Assembly (NCBI RefSeq): GCF_013372285.1
Contig: NZ_CP054301.1
Span: 1,040,001-1,104,000 of the forward strand
From: Marinomonas primoryensis
GTDB lineage: Bacteria; Pseudomonadota; Gammaproteobacteria; Pseudomonadales; Marinomonadaceae
DNA length: 64,000 bases
Reading direction: 5' to 3'
The translations under genes were made by a program, and so were the position numbers. Position 1 is the first letter of the stretch, and every line of letters starts with the position of its first letter. Under the pieces are notes generated by a model that was given only the letters and a program-made list of their open reading frames with translations, was not told where the DNA came from and made no database searches. Of the stretch, positions 7,458-18,124 are shown piece after piece.

Positions 7458-10190
7458 GTGTCAGAAGAAATGAGTGAGTCGGTACGATCACCAATTTGGG
7501 AGTTGTTTGCCAAACAAGCGGCGTTTATTGCGGCTTTATTGTTTTTATTCTTTTTTGGTTTGGCGACCTATACCTACAGTCCAAATGATGCTGGTTGGTT
7601 CTATTCCGGTAACGGCACTGCCATTCAAAACTCCATGGGGCCAATCGGTGCTACCATTGCGGATTTGACGTCTGGTTTTTTCGGTTCTTTATTTTATTCT
7701 TTGCCTCCATTGTTTTTTTGGGTTGCTATTATCATATGGCGTAACCCTCACTCTCTGTTGCCATTAAATAACGCCTTGCTTTGCACTATCGGTAGTATTT
7801 TGTACTTATCCTTTGCGTCTGTTTTGTGCTTCTTACACACGGTTGGTGAAACGGCCCTTCAATATGGTGCAGGTGGCATATTAGGCCATGGTTTAGGGAA
7901 ATTGTTATACGGTTTTATCGGTTACGACGGGGCTACGTTAGTCAGCTTGGCCTTGGTTATTTTGTCTTTTACTTTATTGGCTCAGCTGCATTGGTTGAGT
8001 TTGATGGATAGCTTGGGTGAAAAAACGTTTAATTTTGTTATGTTTGTTCGTCAAAGATGGGCAAGTAATCGCGAAGCCAAGGCCAATAAAAAAATAGAAG
8101 CAACAGGCGTTGTTTCGGAAGAGGCTGAAGAGCCCGCTATCATCCGAAAAAGAAGAAAGGCGAAATCTGAACCTGTCTCGAGTGAACAACATACTGGTAA
8201 TGTCCTGTTTGAAGATCCTCAGTTAGAGGGTGCTCTTTCTGAAGACATACCTTTTAAAGGCAGCAGAGATAAAAAATCAAAATTTGCTTTGTCGTCTTTA
8301 TTCTCAAAATCTAAAAAATCATCAGCTGAAACAGAGTCGCTTAAATCACACGAAGAACCTGAATTTGGTGGCTTAGACACATTATCGGTCGATGATAATG
8401 ATGGGGTGAATTTTGGCGATACACTGTATATTGAAGAATCTTGGACGGCGCCAAGTGGTAAGCCTCCAGTATCTGATTCAGCCGTGGCTAAGTCTATTCC
8501 TTCGAGTATTGATCAAGGTGAGCGTCACGAAGAGGCTTCAACTAGCCTTTCCAAGGAACAAGCAGATGCCATGCTGTTTAATGATAATCCAGCGTCCACA
8601 ATCCCACCTGCGCATAAGCCCGCATTTCGCACCTTGTCTGAAGCGAAACAACTGGACTCTCTAGGTGGTCCTTCTTCAAATGATGACGAGAGTCGTCAAA
8701 ATACAAAAGCTTACTCACTGCCAGATCGTTCTGTATTGACTACGCCAAAGCCTAAAAAGGGTGGGTACTCGGAAGACGAATTATTGGCTTTGTCGGAATT
8801 ATTAGAGCGTCGATTACAGGATTTTGGTGTCAAAGCGGATGTGGTAGAAGTGAACCCTGGTCCGGTTATTACACGGTTTGAAATTCAGCCAGCTCCGGGT
8901 GTGAAGGTGTCACGAATTACCAACTTAGCAAAAGATCTTGCACGATCCTTGAGTGTGATGAGTGTTCGTGTGGTTGAAGTTATTGCTGGAAAATCTACCA
9001 TAGGCATTGAGATTCCTAATCAAGTTCGGGATACAGTGTATTTTGCTGAAGTGATTAACTGCGATGCGTATGATCGATCTTCATCTCCGCTGACCTTGTC
9101 TCTTGGTCATGATATCTCCGGTGAGCCTGTTGTCGTAGATTTGGCAAAAATGCCTCATGTTCTGGTGGCTGGTACAACGGGGTCGGGTAAGTCTGTCGGC
9201 GTTAATGCGATGATTTTAAGTATGCTGCTGAAGTCCACGCCTGATGAAGTGCGCATGATCATGGTCGACCCAAAAATGCTTGAATTGTCGATTTATGAAG
9301 GTATTCCTCACCTTTTAACACCGGTTATTACGGACATGAAAGACGCGGCCAACGGCTTGCGTTGGTCGGTAGATGAAATGGAGCGCCGTTATAAATTAAT
9401 GTCTAAATTAGGTGTGCGTAATATTGCGGGTTATAACAAAAAAGTGCGTGATGCCATTGAGGCGGGTAAGCCAATTGAAGATCCTTTGTGGCAACCGGAA
9501 ATGGCGATGTTTTCCGAAGACGGCGTTGCTCGCACGGTTCCGCATTTAGAGTCTTTGCCTTACATTGTGATTGTCGTGGATGAATTTGCCGATATGATGA
9601 TGATTGTTGGTAAGAAGGTTGAAGAGCTGATTGCTCGTATTGCGCAAAAAGCAAGGGCCGCCGGTATTCACCTAATATTGGCGACTCAGCGACCATCCGT
9701 AGACGTTATTACCGGTTTGATTAAAGCGAACATTCCGACACGAATGGCGTTTCAAGTGTCCTCAAAAATCGATTCTCGTACTATTTTGGATCAAGGTGGT
9801 GCGGATCAGTTATTGGGTATGGGGGATATGTTGTATCTTCCGGCTGGCTTGCCAACTCCAATACGAGTGCATGGTGCTTTTGTGTCCGACGAGGAAGTGC
9901 ACGCCGTGGTAGAGGAGTGGAAGCAACGTGGTACACCTAACTACATAAATGATGTAGTGGTGAATCCAGAAGACTTGATGTCCGGTGATGACAGTGAAGA
10001 TAAAGACGCACTTTATGACGAAGCAGTGAAAATTATCATAGAAACGCGTAAAGCTTCTATCTCATCGGTTCAACGTCGTCTTAAAATAGGTTACAACAGA
10101 GCAGCGAATTTGGTTGAAGCCATGGAAGCGGCTGGTTTGGTTGGACCTATGGGAACCAATGGCCAGCGTGATATTTTAATTCCGGAATAA
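7458..10190 (+). CDS. ftsK: DNA translocase FtsK
   Basis: A 910-residue FtsK. The first 190 residues hold about four membrane helices that anchor it at the septum; residues about 200-440 form a low-complexity charged linker; the motor follows with Walker [13 protein letters not shown] near 572 and Walker [11 protein letters not shown] near 703; the C-terminal gamma winged helix (about 845-910, containing [14 protein letters not shown]) reads KOPS sites and contacts XerD. FtsK pumps chromosome termini into daughter cells and activates dimer resolution. The start is a GTG at 7458 with AGGAAG at a good distance. The linker is shorter than in E. coli (1329 residues in total), which is common outside Enterobacteriaceae. 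Confidence 0.96.
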   Translation: MSEEMSESVRSPIWELFAKQAAFIAALLFLFFFGLATYTYSPNDAGWFYSGNGTAIQNSMGPIGATIADLTSGFFGSLFYSLPPLFFWVAIIIWRNPHSLLPLNNALLCTIGSILYLSFASVLCFLHTVGETALQYGAGGILGHGLGKLLYGFIGYDGATLVSLALVILSFTLLAQLHWLSLMDSLGEKTFNFVMFVRQRWASNREAKANKKIEATGVVSEEAEEPAIIRKRRKAKSEPVSSEQHTGNVLFEDPQLEGALSEDIPFKGSRDKKSKFALSSLFSKSKKSSAETESLKSHEEPEFGGLDTLSVDDNDGVNFGDTLYIEESWTAPSGKPPVSDSAVAKSIPSSIDQGERHEEASTSLSKEQADAMLFNDNPASTIPPAHKPAFRTLSEAKQLDSLGGPSSNDDESRQNTKAYSLPDRSVLTTPKPKKGGYSEDELLALSELLERRLQDFGVKADVVEVNPGPVITRFEIQPAPGVKVSRITNLAKDLARSLSVMSVRVVEVIAGKSTIGIEIPNQVRDTVYFAEVINCDAYDRSSSPLTLSLGHDISGEPVVVDLAKMPHVLVAGTTGSGKSVGVNAMILSMLLKSTPDEVRMIMVDPKMLELSIYEGIPHLLTPVITDMKDAANGLRWSVDEMERRYKLMSKLGVRNIAGYNKKVRDAIEAGKPIEDPLWQPEMAMFSEDGVARTVPHLESLPYIVIVVDEFADMMMIVGKKVEELIARIAQKARAAGIHLILATQRPSVDVITGLIKANIPTRMAFQVSSKIDSRTILDQGGADQLLGMGDMLYLPAGLPTPIRVHGAFVSDEEVHAVVEEWKQRGTPNYINDVVVNPEDLMSGDDSEDKDALYDEAVKIIIETRKASISSVQRRLKIGYNRAANLVEAMEAAGLVGPMGTNGQRDILIPE

Positions 10191-10250
10191 AAAACAATTA
10201 TTTAAGCCTTTTTTTATAGGCTCTTATTTATAATAAAGTTTTGGAGAAGT

Positions 10251-10883
10251 ATGTTGATAAATAAATTAGTCGCCATGGTTGTATTGAGTATTGTGATCGC
10301 TTTCCAAGCGGTGACGATACAGGCGGAAGAGCAAGCAGCAGATTCAATTGAAAATTTATTAGAAAGCAACCGAAATATTGAAGGCGAGTTTCGCCAAGTA
10401 ACCTACGATGAAAAAGGCAAACAGTTACAGGTAAGTGAAGGTATTTTTCTTTTAGCGAAACCCAATCAGTTTGTGTGGGACAGCGTGACGCCTTTTGCCC
10501 AGCGTATTATTTCTGACGGTAAGATGATAACTGTCTGGGATGTGGATTTAGAGCAAGCTACAAAAAGACCATTGTCTGGCGCAGTTGGAAACTCTCCTGC
10601 GGCCTTACTGGGGCAGCCTGCGAACCAGGTACTTCCTCATTATAATATGACTAAACTGGGTGAAGAGAAATTTCGCCTTGTGCCTAAAGGTGATCAGGAT
10701 TTGTTCCAGAATTTGACGCTGTCTTTTAGAAATAAAGTCATTAGTGCAATGAGTATTCTCGATTCGCTTGGGCAAACGACGGTGATTGAGTTTAAAAATG
10801 TTGAGTATCATGAAGGCGTTGCCAAAGAAAATTTTGTCTTGGATCTGCCTGATAATGTGGATGTGATTGAAGAAGGTCAGTGA
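10251..10883 (+). CDS. lolA: Outer-membrane lipoprotein carrier protein LolA
   Basis: A 210-residue periplasmic chaperone with an N-terminal signal peptide ending near TIQA-EEQ. The LolA fold shows in the segments [15 protein letters not shown] and [14 protein letters not shown] and in the later aromatic and hydrophobic strands lining the lipid cavity. LolA takes lipoproteins from LolCDE and passes them to LolB at the outer membrane. It lies between ftsK and rarA as in E. coli, and its stop codon overlaps the rarA start by one base. Confidence 0.94.
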   Translation: MLINKLVAMVVLSIVIAFQAVTIQAEEQAADSIENLLESNRNIEGEFRQVTYDEKGKQLQVSEGIFLLAKPNQFVWDSVTPFAQRIISDGKMITVWDVDLEQATKRPLSGAVGNSPAALLGQPANQVLPHYNMTKLGEEKFRLVPKGDQDLFQNLTLSFRNKVISAMSILDSLGQTTVIEFKNVEYHEGVAKENFVLDLPDNVDVIEEGQ

Positions 10884-12250
10884 TGAAAGATCTTTTTTCC
10901 GATGTGCCAGCGGAGGCTTATCAGCCTCTTGCCGCCAGAATGAGACCTTCTAGCCTTGATGATTACATAGGGCAGTCGCATTTGGTTGGTCCAGGAAAAC
11001 CTTTAAGGAGGATGGTGGAAACAGGACATTGTCATTCTTTTATTCTCTGGGGGCCGCCAGGTGTCGGGAAAACGACGTTTGCGCAATTATTGTCCCATGC
11101 CCTTGACGCACAATTTATTGAAATGTCAGCGGTCATGTCTGGTGTGAAAGAGATTCGCGCCGCGGTTGATCAAGCTAAACAATCGCGCATGATGAGCGGT
11201 GCTCAAACAGTGTTGTTTGTAGACGAAGTGCATCGCTTTAATAAATCCCAACAAGATGCATTTTTACCTTTTATTGAAGACGGCACTTTCTTATTTATTG
11301 GCGCGACAACGGAAAATCCAGCGTTTGAATTAAATTCTGCCTTATTATCGCGAGCGCGTGTTTATCGCTTGAAAACACCTAGCGTAGAAGACATTCAGCT
11401 TGTTCTTGTGCGCGCACTACAAAGCCATGAAAAAGGTATTGGCGCTTATTCTCAAGGTGATGGTTTTCAAATTGATGAGTATTTTCTTACGGTGTTGGCT
11501 CAAGCGGCCGATGGTGATATTCGTCGCGGTTTAAATTTCTTGGAAATTTTATCTGACCTTGTCGAGCCAGGAACGAAGGTTACCCAAGAGCAGTTGGAAG
11601 ATGTGTTGGGCGGTAGCGTGCGTCGTTTTGATCGAAAAGGCGATGTCTTTTATGATCAAATCTCGGCGTTCCATAAATCTGTTCGAGGGTCCTCGCCAGA
11701 CGGTGCCTTATATTGGATGGCAAGAATGCTCGACGGTGGTTGTGATCCTTTGTACATAGCACGTCGCTTGCTGGCCATTGCGTCAGAAGACATCGGCAAT
11801 GCCGATCCAAGAGCCTTGCAAATAGGCTTGAACGCTTGGGATGTATTTGAGCGCCTTGGTCCGGGAGAGGGCAATAGAGCCATTGCTCAAGCGGCAGTGT
11901 ATATGGCTAGTGCCCCCAAGAGTAACGCGGTTTACCAGGCCTTTAATCAAGCAATGTCAGATGTGGCAGCGCAACCAAGTTATGAAGTCCCTGTGCATTT
12001 GCGTAACGCGCCAACGTCACTGGCTAAAAGTATGGGTCATGGCGATGAATACCGTTATGCGCACAATGAAGAGCACGCTTATGCCGCTGGGGAAAACTAT
12101 ATGCCGGAAGAGTTGGCTAATATGCGTTATTATCAGCCGACTGATCGCGGTTTAGAGAAAAAAATCAACGATAAGTTGGCTTGGTTGTCTGAATTAGACG
12201 ATCAGAGTCCGCTTCAGCGCTATACTGATTTATTAAGAAAAGATGGTTAA
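10883..12250 (+). CDS. rarA: Replication-associated recombination protein RarA (MgsA)
   Basis: A 455-residue AAA+ ATPase of the clamp-loader-like RarA/WRNIP1 family (E. coli 447). Walker [12 protein letters not shown] lies near residue 56 and Walker [11 protein letters not shown] near 110; the C-terminal MgsA tetramerisation domain contains [18 protein letters not shown]. RarA acts at stalled replication forks together with SSB. I take the ATG at 10883, which overlaps the lolA stop by one base (TGATG), rather than the GTG three bases earlier. It is translationally coupled to lolA. Confidence 0.95.
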   Translation: MKDLFSDVPAEAYQPLAARMRPSSLDDYIGQSHLVGPGKPLRRMVETGHCHSFILWGPPGVGKTTFAQLLSHALDAQFIEMSAVMSGVKEIRAAVDQAKQSRMMSGAQTVLFVDEVHRFNKSQQDAFLPFIEDGTFLFIGATTENPAFELNSALLSRARVYRLKTPSVEDIQLVLVRALQSHEKGIGAYSQGDGFQIDEYFLTVLAQAADGDIRRGLNFLEILSDLVEPGTKVTQEQLEDVLGGSVRRFDRKGDVFYDQISAFHKSVRGSSPDGALYWMARMLDGGCDPLYIARRLLAIASEDIGNADPRALQIGLNAWDVFERLGPGEGNRAIAQAAVYMASAPKSNAVYQAFNQAMSDVAAQPSYEVPVHLRNAPTSLAKSMGHGDEYRYAHNEEHAYAAGENYMPEELANMRYYQPTDRGLEKKINDKLAWLSELDDQSPLQRYTDLLRKDG

Positions 12251-12300
12251 CTACGAGAAAAGTTAGTGACAGAAAGCGCTTTATCTTCAAGGAATAAAAA

Positions 12301-12672
12301 ATGATGTATTTTATGATTGCTGTTGGTGGTGCGTTTGGCGCCTTGAGTCGATATGGCATGACAAAATGGATCAGTTCTCATTGGCATTACCACTTTCCAC
12401 TCGCCACCATGCTGATTAATGTATTAGGTTGTGTGCTCATGGGTGTGGCATTTGTTGTAATTAGTGAGCGAATGCCGTCACTTGAGCCGTATCGTCCTTT
12501 GGTTATGGTAGGTTTTTTAGGGGCATTTACAACATTTTCGACTTTTTCGCTGGAAATTATCTCGCTTATTAACATGCAGGCTTGGCTAAGTGCCATAAGC
12601 TATTTATTATTAAGTTGTGTTTTGGGGATTGTCGGCTTAGCGGTTGGCATGGCGGTGACTCGCTTGTTTTGA
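12301..12672 (+). CDS. crcB: Fluoride-specific ion channel CrcB/FluC
   Basis: A 123-residue membrane protein with four predicted helices. The family motifs GGAFGALSRYGM near the N-terminus and the phenylalanine-box TTFSTFSLE are present; these line the two fluoride pores of the antiparallel dimer. FluC exports fluoride passively. It follows rarA by about 50 bp with an AAGGAA site, so it is probably in the same operon. No fluoride riboswitch is recognised in this short gap. Confidence 0.93.
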   Translation: MMYFMIAVGGAFGALSRYGMTKWISSHWHYHFPLATMLINVLGCVLMGVAFVVISERMPSLEPYRPLVMVGFLGAFTTFSTFSLEIISLINMQAWLSAISYLLLSCVLGIVGLAVGMAVTRLF

Positions 12673-12699
12673 CCCATTTATATTTCTGAATTTTTCTAA

Positions 12700-14040
<1,341 letters not shown>

Positions 14041-14054
14041 GCTGGATTTTCTAA

Positions 14055-14083
14055 TAAAAAAGCCTCTCAAGGAGGCTTTTTTT
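14055..14083 (+). terminator. Rho-independent terminator after serS
   Basis: The stem AGCCTC/GAGGCT with a 5-nt loop is flanked by A- and T-runs. It overlaps the TTG at 14082 that would otherwise extend cobA, one reason to reject that upstream start. Confidence 0.9.
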
Positions 14084-14102
14084 GTATAAGTGGATATTGG
14101 AA

Positions 14103-14849
14103 ATGATGACGGGCAAGGTCTATTTGATTGGTGCGGGTCCAGGGGATCCAGAATTATTAACGTTGAAAGCATATCGCCTGTTAAAAATGGCCGATGTAGT
14201 TTTGTACGATCGATTGGTTGGCAAAGACATTATTGCACTTATTCCTGAAACGGCAGAAAAAATGTACGTTGGGAAAGCGAAATCGATGCACAGTCTTCCA
14301 CAAGAAGAAATTAACAGTCTTCTTGCTATAAAGGCAAAAGAGGGCAACATGGTCGTTCGCCTAAAAGGCGGTGATCCTTTTATCTTTGGGCGAGGTGGAG
14401 AAGAGCTTGAAGAGCTCATTGAAGAAGGCGTTCCTTTTGAAGTGGTTCCCGGTGTCACCGCCGCTGCGGGTTGTGCTGCCTATGCTGGCATTCCTTTGAC
14501 GCACAGAGACTATGCTCAGTCTGTCCGTTTTCTAACGGGGCATCTAAAAGACGGCACCACAGAATTACCTTGGGAAGAGTTGATTCATCCAGCGCAAACT
14601 TTGGTGATCTATATGGGCTTAACTGGCCTTAAAGACATCAGTGAGTCTTTGATTCGATTTGGAATGAAGCCTTCTATGCCGGTAGCGATCGTTGAAAAAG
14701 GTACGACCAGTGAGCAGCGCGTGTTCACTTCGACGATGAAAGATATTTACGACGTCTCGATAAAAAATGAAGCGAAGTCTCCTGCCTTATTGATTATCGG
14801 TGAAGTGGTAACCTTGCATAAAAAGCTAGAGTGGTATGGAAAGTACTAA
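14103..14849 (+). CDS. cobA: Uroporphyrinogen-III C-methyltransferase (SUMT)
   Basis: A stand-alone SUMT of about 248 residues. Motifs in order: [18 protein letters not shown] (SAM/substrate entry), [36 protein letters not shown] and the C-terminal LIIGEVV. It methylates uroporphyrinogen III at C2 and C7 to precorrin-2, the branch to siroheme and cobalamin. It lacks the CysG dehydrogenase/chelatase half, so those steps need other genes. I chose the ATG pair at 14103/14106 because the upstream TTG falls inside the serS terminator. Confidence 0.93.
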   Translation: MMTGKVYLIGAGPGDPELLTLKAYRLLKMADVVLYDRLVGKDIIALIPETAEKMYVGKAKSMHSLPQEEINSLLAIKAKEGNMVVRLKGGDPFIFGRGGEELEELIEEGVPFEVVPGVTAAAGCAAYAGIPLTHRDYAQSVRFLTGHLKDGTTELPWEELIHPAQTLVIYMGLTGLKDISESLIRFGMKPSMPVAIVEKGTTSEQRVFTSTMKDIYDVSIKNEAKSPALLIIGEVVTLHKKLEWYGKY

Positions 14850-14941
14850 CCCACAAATAGTGTTATATCGATACCTTAGATAAGCCGGATGAGGGAGTCG
14901 CGACCGTCATCTGGCGATTGCCATCTGGAGGTTGAATAGAA

Positions 14942-15262
14942 CTATAAGCAGTTTGCTGGTTTTGGAAGGCCTGCGATTTTGGCTGCTAATTTTGGTGGGC
15001 TGCCAGGAAAGAGCGTCATCAGATAAATGCTTCGACCTTTTTCTGCGCCTAGTTTTTTTGTCACGGCTTTTACCAGTGGGCGCATAGCAGGTGAGACCTC
15101 AAAGTCTTGATAGAATTCTCGTAGTAGGTAAATAATTTCCCAGTGAGCGTCAGTGAGTTTTACATCAACGCCTTTTGCTAAGTGGTGGGCCAGTTCTGGT
15201 GTCCAATCTTGCAGATTTAACAAGTAGCCTTCTTCGTCTAGAATCATCGTATTTTCTGTCAT
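14942..15262 (-). CDS. tusE: Sulfur relay protein TusE (DsrC family)
   Basis: A 106-residue DsrC/TusE protein. The start is the ATG at 15262 (MTENTMILDEEGYL); a longer in-frame reading runs into tusB and is unlikely. The segments DAHWEIIYLLREFY and KLGAEKGRSIYLMTLFPGSP are characteristic, and the penultimate residue of the C-terminal arm GLPKPANCL is the sulfur-carrying Cys. TusE accepts persulfide from TusBCD and passes it to MnmA for s2U34. It is the last gene of tusD-tusC-tusB-tusE here, whereas in E. coli tusE sits apart beside yccA. Confidence 0.93.
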   Translation of the reverse strand: MTENTMILDEEGYLLNLQDWTPELAHHLAKGVDVKLTDAHWEIIYLLREFYQDFEVSPAMRPLVKAVTKKLGAEKGRSIYLMTLFPGSPPKLAAKIAGLPKPANCL

Positions 15263-15267
15263 TGTGA

Positions 15268-15555
15268 TCACCAGCTTATGTTTGCGTCGGCTGAAAAAGT
15301 AATATCGACCCATTCTTCATCAGATAAGGCGATACCAATAGTGGGAAATAAGCCATAAGCCATTGCATCACTTTTCAGGTAGTAGAGCGCAACCTGTTTT
15401 TCAGTGATTAGCTTTTTTAGTGCGTCACTATGGTGCGTGGTTCTTAAAATACCTTCTTCAATGAGTAAAATTTGGTCGCCCATTTGTAGGCTATTTTGCC
15501 ATGTTGTTTCTAGTATTAAAGGGTAAGTCAGTTGGTTTATCTGATGAAGTCGCAT
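15268..15555 (-). CDS. tusB: Sulfur relay protein TusB
   Basis: A 95-residue DsrH/TusB protein. I take the ATG at 15555, two bases after the tusC stop, giving MRLHQINQLTYPL; this matches the family start better than the longer frame overlapping tusC. The segments GDQILLIEEGIL and FPTIGIALSDEEWV and the final aromatic SW fit TusB. TusB is the small structural subunit of the TusBCD hexamer that relays sulfur from TusA to TusE. Confidence 0.88.
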   Translation of the reverse strand: MRLHQINQLTYPLILETTWQNSLQMGDQILLIEEGILRTTHHSDALKKLITEKQVALYYLKSDAMAYGLFPTIGIALSDEEWVDITFSADANISW

Positions 15556-15557
15556 AA

Positions 15558-15905
15558 TTAAAACCGGAATACTTGTTGGTATTGTGAAAACATCGATTGC
15601 CATTTATCGGAGTCGAGCGATTGAGTACCTTGCCAGATATTGTCGGCTTCTAGCCAAGTGTTCCCGCTTTCTATAAAGACATTGTCTATGTCGTAAAACT
15701 CCAACCCTGCTAACAATTTATGAAGGTTTTTACCTTGTTCAATTGTTGGGTCTTGATTTCGTGTGAGAAGCGACAGAGCAGCACCGGACAAACAAAGGTC
15801 AACTGGTTGTTCGAAGGTCGCGAAGACCAGAGCAAGGTCTAAGCCTTCTTTACAGGCTAGGCTGGAATAAGGGCTGCTGTTTAGGTGGATTAAGGTGTGT
15901 TTCAT
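15558..15905 (-). CDS. tusC: Sulfur relay protein TusC
   Basis: A 115-residue DsrF/TusC protein opening MKHTLIHLNSSPYSSLACKE, with the flavodoxin-like first strand and helix shared by all three DsrEFH subunits. The conserved segment LALVFATFEQPVDLCLSGAA follows. It is the middle gene of tusD-tusC-tusB, only 4 bp from tusD and 2 bp from tusB. It forms part of the heterohexamer that carries sulfur to tRNA thiolation. Confidence 0.9.
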   Translation of the reverse strand: MKHTLIHLNSSPYSSLACKEGLDLALVFATFEQPVDLCLSGAALSLLTRNQDPTIEQGKNLHKLLAGLEFYDIDNVFIESGNTWLEADNIWQGTQSLDSDKWQSMFSQYQQVFRF

Positions 15906-15909
15906 GACG

Positions 15910-16302
15910 TTACCTAAACTGAATGATTTTATGCGTAGTGTTCATGAGGTCGACAAGCGTGCCCAAGCCTTCAAGTTGGAAGTGCTCTGCAAGTGAGTGT
16001 TGATCCATCTCGTAACGACGACTTTCGCTTTCATTAAGAATGCCGCGCCTTACCGCCGCCGCGATACACAAATACAATGGAATACTGTGTTGTTTGGCTA
16101 ACGCTTGCCAAGCTTGAGTGAGATTTAGTTCATCTCTAGGAGGCTGTGCGATTTGATTGCCGATTAATACTGCGTCCTCGTAAAAAAATACGCCCTTGAT
16201 GCTGTCAGGGTGTTTTTTCATGGCGGCCTCGATAAAGCGAAGAGCAGTGTGGCATGCCTTGCTTTGGTATGGCGAACCAGTGATGAGAAGAGTGTACTGC
16301 AT
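15910..16302 (-). CDS. tusD: Sulfurtransferase subunit TusD
   Basis: A 130-residue DsrE/TusD protein. It opens MQYTLLITGSPYQSKACHTA, and the segment IKGVFFYEDAVLIGNQ is typical. Cys79, in IPLYLCIAAAVRRGI, aligns with the active-site Cys78 of E. coli TusD that takes persulfide from TusA. First gene of the tusDCBE run. A weak purine-rich site precedes the ATG. Confidence 0.93.
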   Translation of the reverse strand: MQYTLLITGSPYQSKACHTALRFIEAAMKKHPDSIKGVFFYEDAVLIGNQIAQPPRDELNLTQAWQALAKQHSIPLYLCIAAAVRRGILNESESRRYEMDQHSLAEHFQLEGLGTLVDLMNTTHKIIQFR

Positions 16303-16358
16303 TAAAAGAAAGCCTTAATAAAACAAGTCTAATGAACGATTTTGCAAAGTTTACACAT

Positions 16359-16387
16359 AAAAAAGGCCGCAGTCAGCGGCCTTTTTA
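16359..16387 (-). terminator. Rho-independent terminator after the yccA-like gene
   Basis: The stem AAAGGCCGC/GCGGCCTTT with a short loop has a T-run on the minus strand, so it ends the BI-1 family gene. It separates that gene from tusD. Confidence 0.88.
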
Positions 16388-16405
16388 CATTGATATGGCA
16401 GATTA

Positions 16406-17062
16406 CTAATCGCGAGACATACCAAGAAGTGACAATATGCTTAGGAACATGTTGTACAAAGAAACGTACAAGTTAACCGTCGCTACTATGTAATTTGTTT
16501 CACCACCACGAACGATTTGGCTTGTTTGCAGCAAGATAACCGCAGCAGAGAAAAGCGCAAAACCCGCTGAGATGAAGATTTGCAATGCAGGCATTTTAAT
16601 GAATATACCGGCAATCACTGCGAATAAAAGTACAAAGAAACCAACGGTAATAAAACCATTAAGGAAACTAAAGTCTTTCTTAGAAACAAGTGCGTAAGCG
16701 GACAATCCCAGGAATGATAAACCAGTGATGCCCAATGCACTCATAATCATACTTGAACCATTAGAGAAGCTCATATAAATACTAAGGATCGGCCCAAGCG
16801 TGATGCCCATAAAACCAGTTAAGGCAAATACGCAAAGAATACCCAGTGAGCTGTTCTTAAATTTGTGTGTTAAAAAGAGCAAACCATAAAAGCCCACTAA
16901 GGTAATGATTAGGCCTGGATGGGGTAGGTTGTAAGCCATGCTCATGCCCGCAGTTAAGGCGCTGAACAAAAGGGTTAGCGACAACAGCCCGTATGTGTTG
17001 CGGAGCGTTTTGTTTGCCGCTTGTGACGTATGTGTCGACGAGAGGGCTTCTGTGTAACGCAT
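16406..17062 (-). CDS. yccA: Bax inhibitor-1 (BI-1/YccA) family membrane protein
   Basis: A 218-residue protein with seven hydrophobic helices and the BI-1 pattern: N-terminal NKTLRNTYGLLSLTLLFSA, a central GPILSIYM segment and a C-terminal NLYVSLYNMFLSILSLLG. In E. coli YccA is a substrate and modulator of the FtsH protease and lies beside tusE; here the tus genes are likewise adjacent. Some bacterial members conduct calcium or protons. The exact role in this organism is not visible from sequence. Confidence 0.9.
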   Translation of the reverse strand: MRYTEALSSTHTSQAANKTLRNTYGLLSLTLLFSALTAGMSMAYNLPHPGLIITLVGFYGLLFLTHKFKNSSLGILCVFALTGFMGITLGPILSIYMSFSNGSSMIMSALGITGLSFLGLSAYALVSKKDFSFLNGFITVGFFVLLFAVIAGIFIKMPALQIFISAGFALFSAAVILLQTSQIVRGGETNYIVATVNLYVSLYNMFLSILSLLGMSRD

Positions 17063-17199
17063 GGAATTACTCCTTTAAAGTTTAAGACTACCAATAGACT
17101 TAATATGAGGCTGAAAGTTCCAAAGTTCAAGTGAGATTGTCTATCTAACCAATAAAAACTAAAAAATCCCCATTTTCTTACAGGACGCCTAAGTAAATA

Positions 17200-17238
17200 G
17201 TGCTTTTATGGATGGGAGTGGTGCTTTTATTGATGGGA
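17200..17238. repeat. Two 18-bp direct repeats 21 bp apart
   Basis: GTGCTTTTATGGATGGGA at 17200-17217 recurs with one change at 17221-17238. The 21-bp spacing is two helical turns, so a dimeric regulator could bind the same face. It lies about 80-115 bp before the DnaT-like gene. Confidence 0.7.
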
Positions 17239-17314
17239 TAGTAGCTTCAAGGTTGTCGTGCTTATGGCAACGGCTTTTGATAGACTATTGAGCTAAATAG
17301 GCGAAGCGAGATTT

Positions 17315-18124
17315 ATGTTGGATAACGACTATTCATTACCGATATCATTTTCTATGGCAGCTCAAATTGGGTTAGAAGAAACAGTATTGCTGACTTTTTT
17401 GAAACAGCAAGCCTACCTTACTAGTTCTAGTGCTATACGAGTTGAAATGAGCCGTCTCAGTGTTCAATTACCCTTTTGGACGGTACCAATGCTGATGCGC
17501 TTACTGGCAAATTTACAAATTAGCCAGCTATTAAGTTTTCAGCGCCAAGAAGAAATATTAGATATCCATTTGGCATCGCCTCAGAAGGCAGCGCAAGCGG
17601 TTAAACCCGCTGCGGATATTATGTCAAAAGACGATTCTTTGATGAATAAAATGGACCGATTGCACAAAGCCTCTCGGGATAAGCCTGAGGAATTTACCCC
17701 TCAGCCGAAGAGCTATCCAGCCAAGCAACCGGTTCGACAATATGATGCGCCGTCTTCCCCTCCCGTGGTTAACGACCGCCGAGGCGTCACCGATTTTGAT
17801 TTGTATCTAGAGCAAAAAGAGCGTGCTCGACAGCCGGATCAGTGGCAACCTGAAGAGGCGACATTAGAGCAAATAGCTCAATCTGGCATTGCTCGTGAAT
17901 TTGCCCTGTCTTTGCAAACTGAGTTTTTGCTAAGAATTAAAGAGCAGCGCAAAAATGTTAGGACTTGGAATAGTGAGTTTTTCAAATACGTAAAACGTCA
18001 GTGGCAATACAAACAATCGGATCGGTCTTCATATGAAGGAACCTCAGGCAGTTCAAAATTTACTAAAACCTCTAGAGAGCAAGTTAGTGACGCCCTCAAC
18101 AACATCCACGACACAGACTGGTGA
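17315..18124 (+). CDS. DnaT-like primosomal protein
   Basis: A 269-residue protein in three parts. Residues 1-90 look like a small winged-helix domain (MLDNDYSLPISFSMAAQIGL, then ETVLLTFLKQQA), similar in style to phage replisome organisers. Residues about 90-160 are a Pro/Lys-rich linker. Residues about 165-235 resemble the DnaT DNA-binding domain (WQPEEATLEQIAQSGIAREF, then TWNSEFFKYVKRQWQY). DnaT bridges PriA-PriB and the helicase loader during replication restart. The gene overlaps the next one by 92 bp in another frame, so the pair is co-translated. The combination suggests a primosome module of phage origin. Confidence 0.7.
   Translation: MLDNDYSLPISFSMAAQIGLEETVLLTFLKQQAYLTSSSAIRVEMSRLSVQLPFWTVPMLMRLLANLQISQLLSFQRQEEILDIHLASPQKAAQAVKPAADIMSKDDSLMNKMDRLHKASRDKPEEFTPQPKSYPAKQPVRQYDAPSSPPVVNDRRGVTDFDLYLEQKERARQPDQWQPEEATLEQIAQSGIAREFALSLQTEFLLRIKEQRKNVRTWNSEFFKYVKRQWQYKQSDRSSYEGTSGSSKFTKTSREQVSDALNNIHDTDW

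Noticed and set aside
12251..12300. Fluoride riboswitch before crcB
   Set aside because: Only 50 bp separate rarA and crcB and no riboswitch-like pseudoknot is visible.
14082..14102. Upstream TTG start for cobA
   Set aside because: The TTG lies in the T-run of the serS terminator; the ATG pair at 14103/14106 fits the family start.
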